Assembly (NCBI GenBank): GCA_947500775.1 | Contig: CANMTD010000006.1 | Coordinates: forward strand, 1 to 64,000 | DNA: 64,000 nucleotides | Source: an uncultured Paracoccaceae bacterium | GTDB taxonomy: Bacteria > Pseudomonadota > Alphaproteobacteria > Rhodobacterales > Rhodobacteraceae | Reading direction: 5' to 3' | Part shown: positions 23,756 to 33,172 of the stretch, piece after piece | Position numbering within the stretch: position 1 is the stretch's first letter | Layout of the letters: every line of letters begins with the position of its first letter | Notes under the pieces: generated by a model | Database searches by the model: none | What the model was told of the DNA's origin: nothing | What the model saw: only the letters and a program-made list of their open reading frames with translations | Translations under genes and position numbers: made by a program

Positions 23756-24218
23756 TAGCAAGATCTTCACAACGCTTGGCATGCTCATCCTGTTTTCCGG
23801 GGCCTGCCTGATCGCGGCGGGGCTTCCGTCGAAGGCGGGGTTCATGCCCCTGCTGATCGGGGTGCCCGGCGCGCTTTTGTGCCTGGCGCAGCTGTTCATC
23901 GATCTGCGGTCAAAGCCGGTCAGCGAGGAGGCAGAAGCGGAGGCCGCCGAAGAGGTGCCGGAAACGGTCAATGAGGCGGCAAGGTCGGAACGCGAAATGT
24001 TCCTGTGGCTGGTGGTATTCACCACCTGCCTGCTGTGTCTTGGCTTTGTCGTGGGCGGCCCGCTGGCCGTGGTGCTGTTCGTCTATTTCGAAAAGCACAA
24101 CACGATCAGGAACGCGCTGTTCGCGGGGCTGGGAACGCTTGCGGTTCTTTTCGGTGTCTTTGTCTGGCTGCTGGAGCTGACGCTGTTTCCGGGGTTCTTT
24201 CTGGAAGGGTTGTTCTGA
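23745..24218 (+). CDS. tctB: Tripartite tricarboxylate transporter small membrane subunit
   Basis: This 157-aa protein has four predicted membrane segments and an acidic Glu/Ala-rich loop (about residues 62-82), as is usual for TctB. It overlaps the 3' end of tctA, so translation is coupled. With TctA and TctC it would import the acid that feeds this cluster. Confidence 0.88.
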   Translation: MTFDSKIFTTLGMLILFSGACLIAAGLPSKAGFMPLLIGVPGALLCLAQLFIDLRSKPVSEEAEAEAAEEVPETVNEAARSEREMFLWLVVFTTCLLCLGFVVGGPLAVVLFVYFEKHNTIRNALFAGLGTLAVLFGVFVWLLELTLFPGFFLEGLF

Positions 24219-24225
24219 AAATAAT

Positions 24226-24253
24226 CAGGCGCGGCCATTTGCGGCCGCGCCTG
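24226..24253. terminator. Convergent terminator hairpin
   Basis: CAGGCGCGGCC and GGCCGCGCCTG form an 11-bp perfect stem with a 6-nt loop between the ends of tctB and the AbrB-family gene. No long T-tract is present. Confidence 0.55.
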
Positions 24254-24255
24254 CC

Positions 24256-25323
24256 TTACCTGTTGTAAAACCGGGTGAAAAGCCACGGTGCAATCGTCAC
24301 CGCCAGCCCGATGCGCAGAACATGGTGGGCCGCGACAAAGACCGGGTCCGCCTCAAGCGAGATCGCGATCAATCCCATTTCGACAAGCCCGCCGGGGGCG
24401 AAGGCAATGAACGAAACCATCGTCGGTGCCATGCCCAGCGACGACACCAGCAAAGCCGCCCCCAGGGCTAGGATCAGCGTGGTCGTCAGCGCCATGACCG
24501 ACAGCCCCAGCCCCCGCACCAATGCGGTCTTGGACGGGCCTGCAAACCGCATCCCCAAGGTGATCCCGATGACCAGCTGTGCCGCCTGAAGCAGGCTGGC
24601 CGGAATCTGTGCGTCGGTGATACCGCTGGCGTGAAAGACCGCGCTGAACAGAAACGGTCCGACCATGATGCCCGCGGGCAGTTTCAGGCGTCCCGCCAGA
24701 TAGGCCCCGGCGAACCCCGCGACCCCAAGAAGGGCCGCATCGGTCAGTGACAGCATCTTGTGCAGCGGGTCCATCGCGACACCGGCCGCGCTGCCGACCG
24801 GGGCGCCCAGTTCAAAGCTTAAAAGGATCGGAATGACCGAAACCGCCAGCGTCACGCGGGCGAAATGCTGGATCGCCATCAGCGACGCCTGACCGCCGTG
24901 GTGTTCACCGATCAGAACCGCCTCGACCAGACCGCCGGGGCTGGCCGCGAAAAAGGCGGTGGCCCGGTCGTATTTCCCGAATATCCGGAACAGCGTCGCG
25001 TTCAGGAACTGAACGGCGATCATATAGGGTACGACCAGCAACAGGCTTGGCCACCAGACCAGAACCTCGGACAAAAACCCCGGAGAGACCCGCGCCCCGA
25101 TCATCAGCCCGACAATCGGCACGAAAATATTCCGGCTTTTGGGGGGAACGCCCAGCGGTTCGCCAAACAGTTGCACCCCCGACACCGATGCGATCGCCAT
25201 CGACAGAAGCGGCCCCAGCATCCAGGGCAGCGGCAGGTTGAGCGCTGCGAATATCTTTGCGGCGACGAATGCAATCGCGATGCTGGCAAGGATTGCGAGG
25301 CTCTTTTTCAGCGAAAATTCCAT
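24256..25323 (-). CDS. AbrB-family membrane protein (AbrB/'ammonia monooxygenase'-type)
   Basis: This 355-aa protein is very hydrophobic, with about ten membrane segments arranged as two similar halves ('LPWMLGPLLSMAIASVSGV' and 'LPAGIMVGPFLFSAVFHASG'; 'AASPGGLVEAVLIGE' and 'AFAPGGLVEMGLIA'). Such proteins are usually annotated as AbrB-family regulators or putative ammonia monooxygenases. The duplicated P-G-G-L-V-E motifs instead suggest a transporter. It is often found beside TTT transporters. No strong ribosome-binding site is seen before the ATG. Confidence 0.8.
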   Translation of the reverse strand: MEFSLKKSLAILASIAIAFVAAKIFAALNLPLPWMLGPLLSMAIASVSGVQLFGEPLGVPPKSRNIFVPIVGLMIGARVSPGFLSEVLVWWPSLLLVVPYMIAVQFLNATLFRIFGKYDRATAFFAASPGGLVEAVLIGEHHGGQASLMAIQHFARVTLAVSVIPILLSFELGAPVGSAAGVAMDPLHKMLSLTDAALLGVAGFAGAYLAGRLKLPAGIMVGPFLFSAVFHASGITDAQIPASLLQAAQLVIGITLGMRFAGPSKTALVRGLGLSVMALTTTLILALGAALLVSSLGMAPTMVSFIAFAPGGLVEMGLIAISLEADPVFVAAHHVLRIGLAVTIAPWLFTRFYNR

Positions 25324-25435
25324 GGACGACCCACCTGATGTGACTTCGGGGCTTCAGTGCGGGCGGCAATCGATGGGCCTTGGCCGCATGGGTGGTTTAT
25401 TCCCCGAAACAAGCGCGGCTCACAACATAAAAATG

Positions 25436-25450
25436 GAATAGCGTTCCGAC
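25436..25450. promoter_or_regulatory. Palindromic operator between the AbrB-family gene and hyuA
   Basis: TGGAATAGCGTTCCG contains GGAAT-N3-GTTCC, identical in frame to the site at 11523. It is 113 bp upstream of the AbrB-family gene and about 280 bp upstream of hyuA. The remaining sequence between 25324 and 25726 shows no convincing gene. Confidence 0.4.
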
Positions 25451-25726
25451 ATGCGGCAAGATGGCCAGTTTCCCACACAGGCCGGACTGCACCACCGCTT
25501 GGGTCGCGTCCTTTTCATGGCGGCCAGAAGGTCCTGTGCATATCATTGTAATCATTTGGAAAATTATATGCGCGTTGAATTCAGCGCCCCGCAGATATTC
25601 GAAAAATAATGACCACTTTGTTCCGCTAGTGCTTTTCCCACTATCAAGCAAAGCAATTCGGTTTTGGACAATGCCCCGTTTTTTGTGGTGCCGTTGGCTG
25701 CAACAGGACATCGGGGCATTTCGGGT

Positions 25727-27787
25727 TTGCAACACTTCAGGATCACAGTCGATACAGGCGGAACCTTTTCCGATTTTGTATTTTTGAACGAAACAACCGG
25801 CGAAACGACGATCGCAAAGGTCCCGTCGACGCCGGACGATCCGTCCCTGGCGATACTGACCGGGGTCGATCAGTTTCTGGGCGGCGGCCGGTCGGCCGAA
25901 CAGGTCCGGCATTTCTGTCATGGCACGACGGTCGGCACCAACGCGTTGCTGGAAACCAAGGGCGCGAAAACCGGGTTGTTGGTCACGCAGGGGTTCACCG
26001 GAATCTACGAAGTCGCGGAACAGGCACGCCCGCACGGGTCCGCGATTTTCGACGTGCAGTATAAAAAACCAACGCCGCTGGTGCCCGCGTCGCTGATGGC
26101 CGAGGTTGTGGAACGGGTCGCCAGCGACGGCAGCATCCTGACGCATCTGGACGAAACTGCCCTGCGCGAATCCCTGCGCGGTTTGCGCCAGCGCGGTATT
26201 GAATCCCTTGCGGTCTGCCTTTTGTTTTCGTTTCTGGAACCGGGGCATGAAGAACGCGTGCGCGATATCATCGCCGAAGAGATCCCCGGTTGCGAAGTGT
26301 CCCTGTCCTGCGAGATCGTGCCGCAGATCCGCGAATATCACCGGCTCAGCACAACCGTCATCAACGCCTATCTTCAGCCGATCCTTGCCCGCTATATCGG
26401 GCGTCTGGGACAGCGGCTGGCCGAGGTCGGCATAGCGACGCCGCAGAAATACATCATGCAATCGAATGGCGGGATGTCCACGTTCGGGGCGACGTCGCGC
26501 AAAGGGGTTGCAACGGTTCTGTCGGGGCCAGCGGGGGGTGTGACCGCCAGCGTCGCCGTGGCCAAAGAAACCGGACTGGGCGATCTGATCACATTCGATA
26601 TGGGCGGCACATCCTGTGATGTGGCGCTGATCAAGGACGGCCAGCCGGTGATCGCCAATCGCGGCAAGGTCGAAGGCCGCGATATTTCGATGCCGATGAT
26701 GGATATCAACACGGTCAGCGCCGGTGGCGGGACGCTGGCGCATGTGGATGATTTCGGCGTGTTGCAGGTCGGACCGCACAGCTCGGGCGCCGTTCCGGGC
26801 CCGGCCTGTTACGGACGTGGGGGCACCAAGCCGACGATCACGGACTGCAACCTTGTGCTGGGATATCTGCCGGTCGGCAATTTTCTGGGCGGCAAGATGC
26901 GGCTGGATCATGCCAAGGCGCAAAGGGCCGTTCGGGACGCCATCGCCGATCCGCTGGGTATGGATGTGTCCGAGGCGGCCGAAGGCATCGTCCGGATCAT
27001 CGACGTCAAGATGCAAGAGGCGATCAAGGCGATCTCGACCATGCGGGGGCATGATCTGCGCGATTTCATGCTGTTGCCCTTCGGCGGGGCGGGGCCGATC
27101 CACGCGGGCCGGATGGTACGGGAACTGAACCTTGCCGGGGCGGTGATCCCGCTGCATCCGGGGGTGTTTTCGGCCATGGGTCTGGTGATGTCGGATGTGA
27201 AACACGATTATGTCCGGTCGCTGCTGCGCAATCTTGACGGTATCGCGCCAACGGAAATCTCATCGGTGTTCGATCAGATGGAAACCGCCGCGCGGCGCGA
27301 TCTGCGGGCAGAGGGGTTCGATGACGACAAGGTGCATATCCGGCCCCTGCTGGACCTGCGATACGCGGGGCAGGGGTATGAGCTGACCCTGCCCGTCGGC
27401 GCGGTGTCGACATCCGCTGATCTGACCGTCATCAAACGAAATTTCGACGCCGAGCATGAAAAGACCTTTGGCCATTGCGCCGAAGGCGAAACGGTCGAAA
27501 TCGTGTCGTTCAGGATCGAGGCGACCGGGTTTGTCCCCGCCATCGACCGGAAAAAATACAAAGCCGAAGGCACGGATATCGCACAGGCCCGCCTTGGAAC
27601 GCGCACCGCCCGTTTCGACGGGCAGGACCGGGACACCACGATTTATCAACGCGAAAAGCTGGATGTCGGGCATCGGTTCACCGGCCCTGCGGTCGTGGAA
27701 CAGTTCGATTGCACAACCGTCGTTCTGCCGGGGCAGTCGGTTCTGGTCGACGACTACAAAAACCTGATTCTGACGGAGACAGCATGA
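25727..27787 (+). CDS. hyuA: Hydantoinase/oxoprolinase A subunit (HyuA family)
   Basis: The protein has about 686 residues and opens with 'ITVDTGGTFSDFVF', the phosphate-binding loop of the ATP-dependent HyuA/acetone carboxylase beta family. 'HGTTVGTNALLE', 'SGPAGGVTASVAVAKE' and 'DMGGTSCDVALI' follow. Together with HyuB it would carry out an ATP-driven hydrolysis or carboxylation, for instance of a cyclic amide or a ketone. No good ATG exists; a TTG at 25727 gives the normal family length, while the frame stays open to 25664. The start is therefore uncertain. The stop overlaps the hyuB start. Confidence 0.85.
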   Translation: MQHFRITVDTGGTFSDFVFLNETTGETTIAKVPSTPDDPSLAILTGVDQFLGGGRSAEQVRHFCHGTTVGTNALLETKGAKTGLLVTQGFTGIYEVAEQARPHGSAIFDVQYKKPTPLVPASLMAEVVERVASDGSILTHLDETALRESLRGLRQRGIESLAVCLLFSFLEPGHEERVRDIIAEEIPGCEVSLSCEIVPQIREYHRLSTTVINAYLQPILARYIGRLGQRLAEVGIATPQKYIMQSNGGMSTFGATSRKGVATVLSGPAGGVTASVAVAKETGLGDLITFDMGGTSCDVALIKDGQPVIANRGKVEGRDISMPMMDINTVSAGGGTLAHVDDFGVLQVGPHSSGAVPGPACYGRGGTKPTITDCNLVLGYLPVGNFLGGKMRLDHAKAQRAVRDAIADPLGMDVSEAAEGIVRIIDVKMQEAIKAISTMRGHDLRDFMLLPFGGAGPIHAGRMVRELNLAGAVIPLHPGVFSAMGLVMSDVKHDYVRSLLRNLDGIAPTEISSVFDQMETAARRDLRAEGFDDDKVHIRPLLDLRYAGQGYELTLPVGAVSTSADLTVIKRNFDAEHEKTFGHCAEGETVEIVSFRIEATGFVPAIDRKKYKAEGTDIAQARLGTRTARFDGQDRDTTIYQREKLDVGHRFTGPAVVEQFDCTTVVLPGQSVLVDDYKNLILTETA

Positions 27788-29580
27788 CCCGCACCCCGAC
27801 CAGCCGCGCGCAAACCCCTTCGGCGGTAGAGCTTGAGATCATTCGGGCCAGCCTGAGCGGCATCGTGCAGGAAATGCAGAACGCGCTGTTCCGGACCGGG
27901 TTTTCGACCATCATCCGGGAATCGCAGGATGCATCCTGCGCGATCCTTGATGCCGACGGCGATGTGATTGCGCAGCATGTGGTGCTGCCGCTTCATCTGG
28001 GGGCGTTTCCGGCCTGTACGGCGGCGGTGTTGCGGAATTTCGGGGATGATATCCGCGACGGCGACGCCTTTCTGATCAACGACCCCTACGAAGGCGGCAG
28101 CCCCCATGCCCCCGACATGGCCGTTATCACCCCGGCCTTTCATGCGGGTAAACTGGTCGGGTTCTGCGCCTCGATTGCCCATAAGGGCGACATCGGCGGC
28201 CCGGTCCCGGGAAGCTGTTCGGGACAGGCGCGCGAGGTGTTCAACGAAGGGCTGCAACTCCCCGCCGTGCGGTATCAACGGGGTTATGCCGCCTATGGGG
28301 ATGTCGACCGGATCATCCGCGCCAACAGCCGCACGCCCGATCTGGTGCTGGGTGACATCCGGGGACAGTTGGGATGTGCCCGGCTTGGCGAAAGGCGGCT
28401 GTGCGATCTGCTTGAAAAATTCGGTGACGCCAAGTGCAGCCTAGCCTTTCAGGAACTGGGCCGCATTGCCGAGGCGCGCATTCGCGCCGTTGTGGCGGGC
28501 TGGGCGGATGGAGAGTTTACGGCCGAACGGTTCGTCGATGACGACGGGGTCGAGCTGAACAAACCGATCCGCATTCACGTCAAGGCCACCAAGGTGGGCG
28601 ACCGGATCAGCTTTGATTTCTCGGGGTCGGCGGATCAGACCAGGGGCCCTGCAAATATCCGCCCGCCACTGCTGCGCGCGGCCTGCGCCTATGCCGTCAT
28701 TTCGCTGATCGATCCGGGGATTTTCATTTCCAGCGGCGTGCTGCGGGCGTTTGATGTGCAATCGCGCCCGGGCAGTGTTCTTGACCCGGTGCACCCGGCA
28801 CCGGTCAACACCTACAACCCGACGGTTCATGCGATTGTCGATGTGATCTTTGCGGCAATCGGGCATCTGGTGCCCGATCGGGCGCGGGCCGATGGTTGCG
28901 GCAGCCGGTCGATCATCATCGGCGGGCGCACCACCAGCAGTGGCAAGGGATACGTGCAATATGAAATCGTCGGCGGCGGCGCGGGGGCGCTTGGCACCGG
29001 GGACGGCGCATCGGGCACGACGGTCAATCAAAGCAATGCGAAAATCGCCCCGATTGAAATCATCGAAAGCGAATTTCCCACCCGCGTTCTGGCCTTTGAG
29101 CTGATCAAGGATTCAGGGGGCGCCGGGCAGTTTCGGGGCGGGCTTGGCCTGCGTCGGCGATACCTCAATCTTGCCGACGCCAGATTTTCGATCCGGTCGA
29201 CGAAACATGTGATCCCGGCCGCGGGCATGGCGGGGGGCGGTCCGGGCCGCACCGGCGATATTCTGATGCGCCCCGACAGCCCCGATTGCGAACATCTGCC
29301 GTCGCGATACGCCGATTATCCGCTGCAGAAAGGTATGGTGTTCGAACTTCAGACCCCCGGCGGCGGTGGTTTTGGCGATCCCTTCGACCGCGATCCGGAA
29401 CTGGTGCTTGCCGACGTTCAGAATGGCCGGGTTTCGCCCGAATGCGCGGCCGAAAGCTATGGCGTCTGGCTGACTGACGAGGGCGGAACATGGGTCATCG
29501 ATGCCCCGCTGACAGACAAGCTCAGGTCGCAAGACCGCACAGATCAGACATCCACAGATAAAATCAGGAGACAGATATGA
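27784..29580 (+). CDS. hyuB: Hydantoinase/oxoprolinase B subunit (HyuB family)
   Basis: This 598-aa protein has HyuB motifs 'ISQDASC'-like near the N-terminus, 'LINDPYEGGSPHAPDM', 'AHKGDIGG' and 'LQTPGGGGFGDP' near the C-terminus. It pairs with HyuA and is translationally coupled to it (ATGA). The next gene, a beta-hydroxyacid dehydrogenase, overlaps its stop in the same way, so the three products probably act in one route. Substrate possibilities include hydantoins, oxoproline analogues or aryl ketones. Confidence 0.88.
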   Translation: MTRTPTSRAQTPSAVELEIIRASLSGIVQEMQNALFRTGFSTIIRESQDASCAILDADGDVIAQHVVLPLHLGAFPACTAAVLRNFGDDIRDGDAFLINDPYEGGSPHAPDMAVITPAFHAGKLVGFCASIAHKGDIGGPVPGSCSGQAREVFNEGLQLPAVRYQRGYAAYGDVDRIIRANSRTPDLVLGDIRGQLGCARLGERRLCDLLEKFGDAKCSLAFQELGRIAEARIRAVVAGWADGEFTAERFVDDDGVELNKPIRIHVKATKVGDRISFDFSGSADQTRGPANIRPPLLRAACAYAVISLIDPGIFISSGVLRAFDVQSRPGSVLDPVHPAPVNTYNPTVHAIVDVIFAAIGHLVPDRARADGCGSRSIIIGGRTTSSGKGYVQYEIVGGGAGALGTGDGASGTTVNQSNAKIAPIEIIESEFPTRVLAFELIKDSGGAGQFRGGLGLRRRYLNLADARFSIRSTKHVIPAAGMAGGGPGRTGDILMRPDSPDCEHLPSRYADYPLQKGMVFELQTPGGGGFGDPFDRDPELVLADVQNGRVSPECAAESYGVWLTDEGGTWVIDAPLTDKLRSQDRTDQTSTDKIRRQI

Positions 29581-30401
29581 CTAAAGACGGGCAGGCGCCG
29601 ATTACGGCGGGCGTGATCGGTTTGGGCGCGATGGGGCTTCAGATGGGGCGGCATCTGGCGGACAACGGCTTTGCCGTCTGCGGCTTTGACATCGCCGAAG
29701 ACTGCAATGCCCGCGCCAAGGAACATGGTGTCGAGATTTGCGCCGATATCGCAGGCGTGGCCCGGAAATCCGACGTTGTGATCGTCATGGTGCAATCCGA
29801 TGCGCAGGTGGTCGAGGTGTTTCATCAACACGGCCTGCTGGACGAGCTGAAGGAAGGCTCGGTTGTCTGTATCGCCAGCTCGGTCTCGCCGGAAACCTGC
29901 CACGCGCTTGAGGCCGCCGCGTTGAAAAAGAACGTCGGCGTGCTGGATACCCCGGTTGTGCTGGGCCAACAGGCCGCGAATGAGGGGCGGTTGACGGTTT
30001 TCGTCGGCGGCGATGAAAAATGGCTGCCCAAGGCCCGCCCCGTTCTGGAAAGTTTTGGCCGGCAAATCCTGCACATCGGGTCCAGCGGCAACGGGCAGAT
30101 TGCCAAGACCGTCAACAACATGCTGCTGTGGGCCACGATCTGCGCCAACTACGAAGCGCTGAGCCTTGCCAAAAGCCTGGGCACGGACATTCCCAAACTG
30201 ATTTCGGCGCTTGGCCACAGTTCCGGCGCGAACTGGTCCCTGTCGCGCTGGGGCAAAAGCACCGGAAAATGGGCCGAAAAGGACATGGATGTCGCTTTGG
30301 ACCTTTCGCAGAAAGAGGGGCTGTCCCTGCCGCTGAACGGGTTGGTCGATCAGCTGATGAAACGCATGAACAACGAGGTGATGAAACGCCTGCTTGAATA
30401 A
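29577..30401 (+). CDS. Beta-hydroxyacid dehydrogenase (3-hydroxyisobutyrate dehydrogenase family)
   Basis: This 274-aa NAD(P)-dependent dehydrogenase has 'GVIGLGAMGLQMGRHL', the substrate-binding 'VLDTPVV' (in place of the usual D-A-P-V-S-G) and the catalytic Lys in 'GQIAKTVNNMLL'. It would interconvert a beta-hydroxyacid and a semialdehyde, or a tartronate-type acid. It starts within the hyuB stop and ends before a stem-loop preceding the ABC transporter genes. Confidence 0.87.
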   Translation: MTKDGQAPITAGVIGLGAMGLQMGRHLADNGFAVCGFDIAEDCNARAKEHGVEICADIAGVARKSDVVIVMVQSDAQVVEVFHQHGLLDELKEGSVVCIASSVSPETCHALEAAALKKNVGVLDTPVVLGQQAANEGRLTVFVGGDEKWLPKARPVLESFGRQILHIGSSGNGQIAKTVNNMLLWATICANYEALSLAKSLGTDIPKLISALGHSSGANWSLSRWGKSTGKWAEKDMDVALDLSQKEGLSLPLNGLVDQLMKRMNNEVMKRLLE

Positions 30402-30409
30402 TAAACGAC

Positions 30410-30436
30410 GGCCCCGCGCGTCGCCAGCGCGGGGCC
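30410..30436. terminator. GC-rich stem-loop between dehydrogenase and ABC genes
   Basis: GGCCCCGCGC and GCGCGGGGCC form a 10-bp perfect stem with a 7-nt loop in the 59-bp gap. There is no T-tract, so it may attenuate or stabilise the transcript rather than end it. Confidence 0.45.
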
Positions 30437-30460
30437 GCATTCAAACTCTGGGAGGAATAA

Positions 30461-31456
30461 ATGAAACACCTATTGAAAACCGCTTTTATCAGCGTGTTCG
30501 GTATCGGCGTTGCCCTTGCACCGGCATCCGCGGCCGAGGACATGCTGAAGGTCAAAGTCGCCTATGACGGCTTCAGCATGACGACCGCACCCATGCAATA
30601 TGCGATGGCCTTGGGGTTGTTCGAAAAACACGGGCTGGACGTCGATCTGACCTATGTCGCGGGCGGGTCCGTCCTGACGCAGGCGGTGGTTGGCGGATCG
30701 GTGGATATCGCCCAGAACGGGTACACCCCCGCGATTGCCGCCGCCGTCGCCGGGGCTGATCTGTCGATCATCGCGGGTATCGCCAACAAGCTGCCGTTTC
30801 AACTGGTTGTCGATGGGTCGATCAAATCCGCCGACGATCTGCGCGGCAAAAGCATCGCGATCAGCCGCCTGGGATCGTCCACCGACACCGGCGCCCGGTT
30901 CGCGGTTGAATCGCTTGGCCTGTCGGCATCGGATGTGAATATCCTGCAGCTTGGCGGCGAAGGGTCCCGGGCTGCCGCTTTCCTTAGCAATCAGGTGAAT
31001 GGCCTGATGTCGCAATATCCGCGCACCCAGGAGATGGTGCTTGGAAAAGAGGCAAACGTTCTGGTCGATCTGACCGATATCGTCGATGACTATCCCAACA
31101 CCGCCTATGTGACGTCCGACAAATATCTTGCCGAACATCCCGAGGTCGTAAGGCGTTTCCTGATGGCGATGGCCGAGGGGTTGCATGAGTTTCGGGCCGA
31201 CCCGGATGCCGCGCGCAAGGTGACGGCGGGTTTTCTGAAAATGGAAGACGGCCCAGCGGTGGAAAAGGCGTTCCATTATTATTCGGACAATGTCTATGCC
31301 AAGCGGCTGGAGGTGTCGCGAACGGGTGTTGCGGCCGTTCTGGCGCAGCTTGCCAAAACCATCCCCGCCGCCGCGTCGGTGTCGCCAGAGTCGATCATCG
31401 ACACCAGCGTGCTGGACGCCCTTGTGGCCGAAGGTTTCTTTGAAACCCTGAAGTAA
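30461..31456 (+). CDS. ABC transporter substrate-binding protein (NMT1/SsuA family)
   Basis: This 331-aa protein has a signal peptide ending near 'APASAAED' and the NMT1 domain ('[21 protein letters not shown]', '[19 protein letters not shown]', '[18 protein letters not shown]'). It should bind the imported acid or N-containing compound in the periplasm. GGGAGGAA precedes the ATG. ATPase and permease genes follow directly. Confidence 0.9.
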   Translation: MKHLLKTAFISVFGIGVALAPASAAEDMLKVKVAYDGFSMTTAPMQYAMALGLFEKHGLDVDLTYVAGGSVLTQAVVGGSVDIAQNGYTPAIAAAVAGADLSIIAGIANKLPFQLVVDGSIKSADDLRGKSIAISRLGSSTDTGARFAVESLGLSASDVNILQLGGEGSRAAAFLSNQVNGLMSQYPRTQEMVLGKEANVLVDLTDIVDDYPNTAYVTSDKYLAEHPEVVRRFLMAMAEGLHEFRADPDAARKVTAGFLKMEDGPAVEKAFHYYSDNVYAKRLEVSRTGVAAVLAQLAKTIPAAASVSPESIIDTSVLDALVAEGFFETLK

Positions 31457-31484
31457 CCGCCGCAATCAATCAGAGGACCCGGAT

Positions 31485-32309
31485 ATGCTTGATGTTGTTG
31501 AAGAAAAACTCAAGGTCACCAATGTTGGGCTGACCTTCCACAACCAGCGCACCAAACGCAGCCTGCGGGTCCTTGATGGCATCAGCTTTGGTGTCCGCGA
31601 GGGCGAGCTGGTCAGTATCGTTGGCCCCAGCGGATGCGGTAAATCCACGCTGCTGGCGGGCGTGGACGGGTTGGTCGGCTTCGATGTCGGAGAGATCCGC
31701 ATCGACGATCAGGTGGTCACCAAACCCGGCCCGGACCGGGGGGTCGTATTTCAGCACGATTCCCTGTTTCCCTGGCGCACGGTGCGCCAGAACGTGTCCT
31801 ATGGGCTGGAAATTCAAAAAACCCTTCCGCCCGGGGAAATCGCCTGTCGCGCGCTGCAATTCATTGAACTGGTCGGCCTGAAAGGGTTCGAAGACAGTTT
31901 CCCGAACGAGCTTTCGGGCGGCATGCGCCAGCGGGTCAATATTGCCCGCGCGCTGGCGGTCGATCCCGAATTGCTGTTGCTTGATGAACCCTTTGCCGCC
32001 CTTGATGCGCAGACCCGCGAATTCATGCAGTTCGAATTGTTGCGGATATTGGGCCGGGCACAGAAAACCGGCCTGTTCATCACCCATCAGATCGACGAGG
32101 CGATTTTTCTGTCGTCCCGGGTGGTGGTGCTGTCGGCGCGCCCGGCAAGGGTGAAAGAGGTCGTAGAGATCGACCTGCCCAGCGACCGCACGCTTGACCT
32201 GAAACACAGCCCCCGTTTCTCGGAATTGTTCCGCCATATCTGGGCGCTGATCGAAGAAGAGACATCCAAAATGAACCTTGGGGTCGCGGGCGAAGGAGCC
32301 AGCACATGA
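31485..32309 (+). CDS. ABC transporter ATPase (nitrate/sulfonate/taurine type)
   Basis: This 274-aa ATPase has Walker A 'GPSGCGKST', Q-loop '[10 protein letters not shown]', signature 'LSGGMRQRV' and Walker B '[12 protein letters not shown]'. It powers the importer formed with the binding protein before it and the permease after it. The permease ATG overlaps its stop. Confidence 0.94.
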   Translation: MLDVVEEKLKVTNVGLTFHNQRTKRSLRVLDGISFGVREGELVSIVGPSGCGKSTLLAGVDGLVGFDVGEIRIDDQVVTKPGPDRGVVFQHDSLFPWRTVRQNVSYGLEIQKTLPPGEIACRALQFIELVGLKGFEDSFPNELSGGMRQRVNIARALAVDPELLLLDEPFAALDAQTREFMQFELLRILGRAQKTGLFITHQIDEAIFLSSRVVVLSARPARVKEVVEIDLPSDRTLDLKHSPRFSELFRHIWALIEEETSKMNLGVAGEGAST

Positions 32310-33133
32310 ACGATCTTGCAAACACCCGCGCCGATGTGCGCCCCTTTCGCGCAGGCCTTGGTGCGCTGATCGCCCGGAACGAGAATTTTCTGCTGGGCGC
32401 AATCACCGTCATTGCCCTGCTGTCCTTTTGGGAAATGTCGGTGCGGTTGGATTGGGTGAACCCGCTGTTTACCAGCTCTCCCAGCAGGATCGCGATCACG
32501 GCCTATACGATGTTCACCGATGGCAGCATCTATCCGCATCTGGCGGTCAGCGGGCTGGAACTGTTGGTCGGGTTCAGCCTTGCGATCGTGGTCGGGATAC
32601 CGCTTGGCATTCTGATGGGGTGGTACCGGCGGCTGAACGCGGCGCTTGATCCGATTGTTTCGGCCCTTTATGCGACGCCGCGCATCGCTTTGGTTCCGCT
32701 GATCGTCATCTGGTTCGGCATCGGGCTTGGGTCGAAATTCGCGATCATTTTCCTAAGCTCGGTGTTTCCGATCCTGATCAACACGATTGCCGGCGTCCGC
32801 ACCGTTGACCCCGATTATATCAAGGTCGCGCGATCCTTTGGTGCGAACGACTGGCAGATTTTCCGGACGGTCGCCTTTCCATCGTCGGTGCCATTCCTGC
32901 TGACCGGGCTGCGGCTGGGGCTTGGGCATGCGCTGATCGGGATTGTCGTTGGCGAATTATATGCCGCGCAGGCCGGGATCGGGTTTCTGATTTCCCTGTC
33001 CGGGGCCACCTTTCAGACCGACAAGGTGATGGTCGGCATCATCATTATCGCAAGCACCGGGGTGTTGTTCACTAATGTCCTGAGGATGATCGAACGCCGG
33101 TTCGATCAATGGAGATCGAGCCATGACCAATAG
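32306..33133 (+). CDS. ABC transporter permease (SsuC/TauC type)
   Basis: This 275-aa membrane protein has about six helices. The cytoplasmic EAA-type loop is recognisable around '[27 protein letters not shown]'-like residues. It is coupled to the ATPase gene by an ATGA overlap and followed 39 bp later by the SDR gene. Confidence 0.93.
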   Translation: MNDLANTRADVRPFRAGLGALIARNENFLLGAITVIALLSFWEMSVRLDWVNPLFTSSPSRIAITAYTMFTDGSIYPHLAVSGLELLVGFSLAIVVGIPLGILMGWYRRLNAALDPIVSALYATPRIALVPLIVIWFGIGLGSKFAIIFLSSVFPILINTIAGVRTVDPDYIKVARSFGANDWQIFRTVAFPSSVPFLLTGLRLGLGHALIGIVVGELYAAQAGIGFLISLSGATFQTDKVMVGIIIIASTGVLFTNVLRMIERRFDQWRSSHDQ

Positions 33134-33172
33134 GCCGGGCCGAAAACACATCGAACAAAAGACGGGGAAAGC

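Noticed and set aside
22253-24025. 590-aa minus-strand frame opposite tctAB
   Set aside because: It has Gln/Arg/His-rich shadow composition and is opposite clear TctA and TctB membrane proteins.
25397-27205. 602-aa minus-strand frame opposite hyuA
   Set aside because: It has no family motifs and is antisense to HyuA with all its ATPase signatures.
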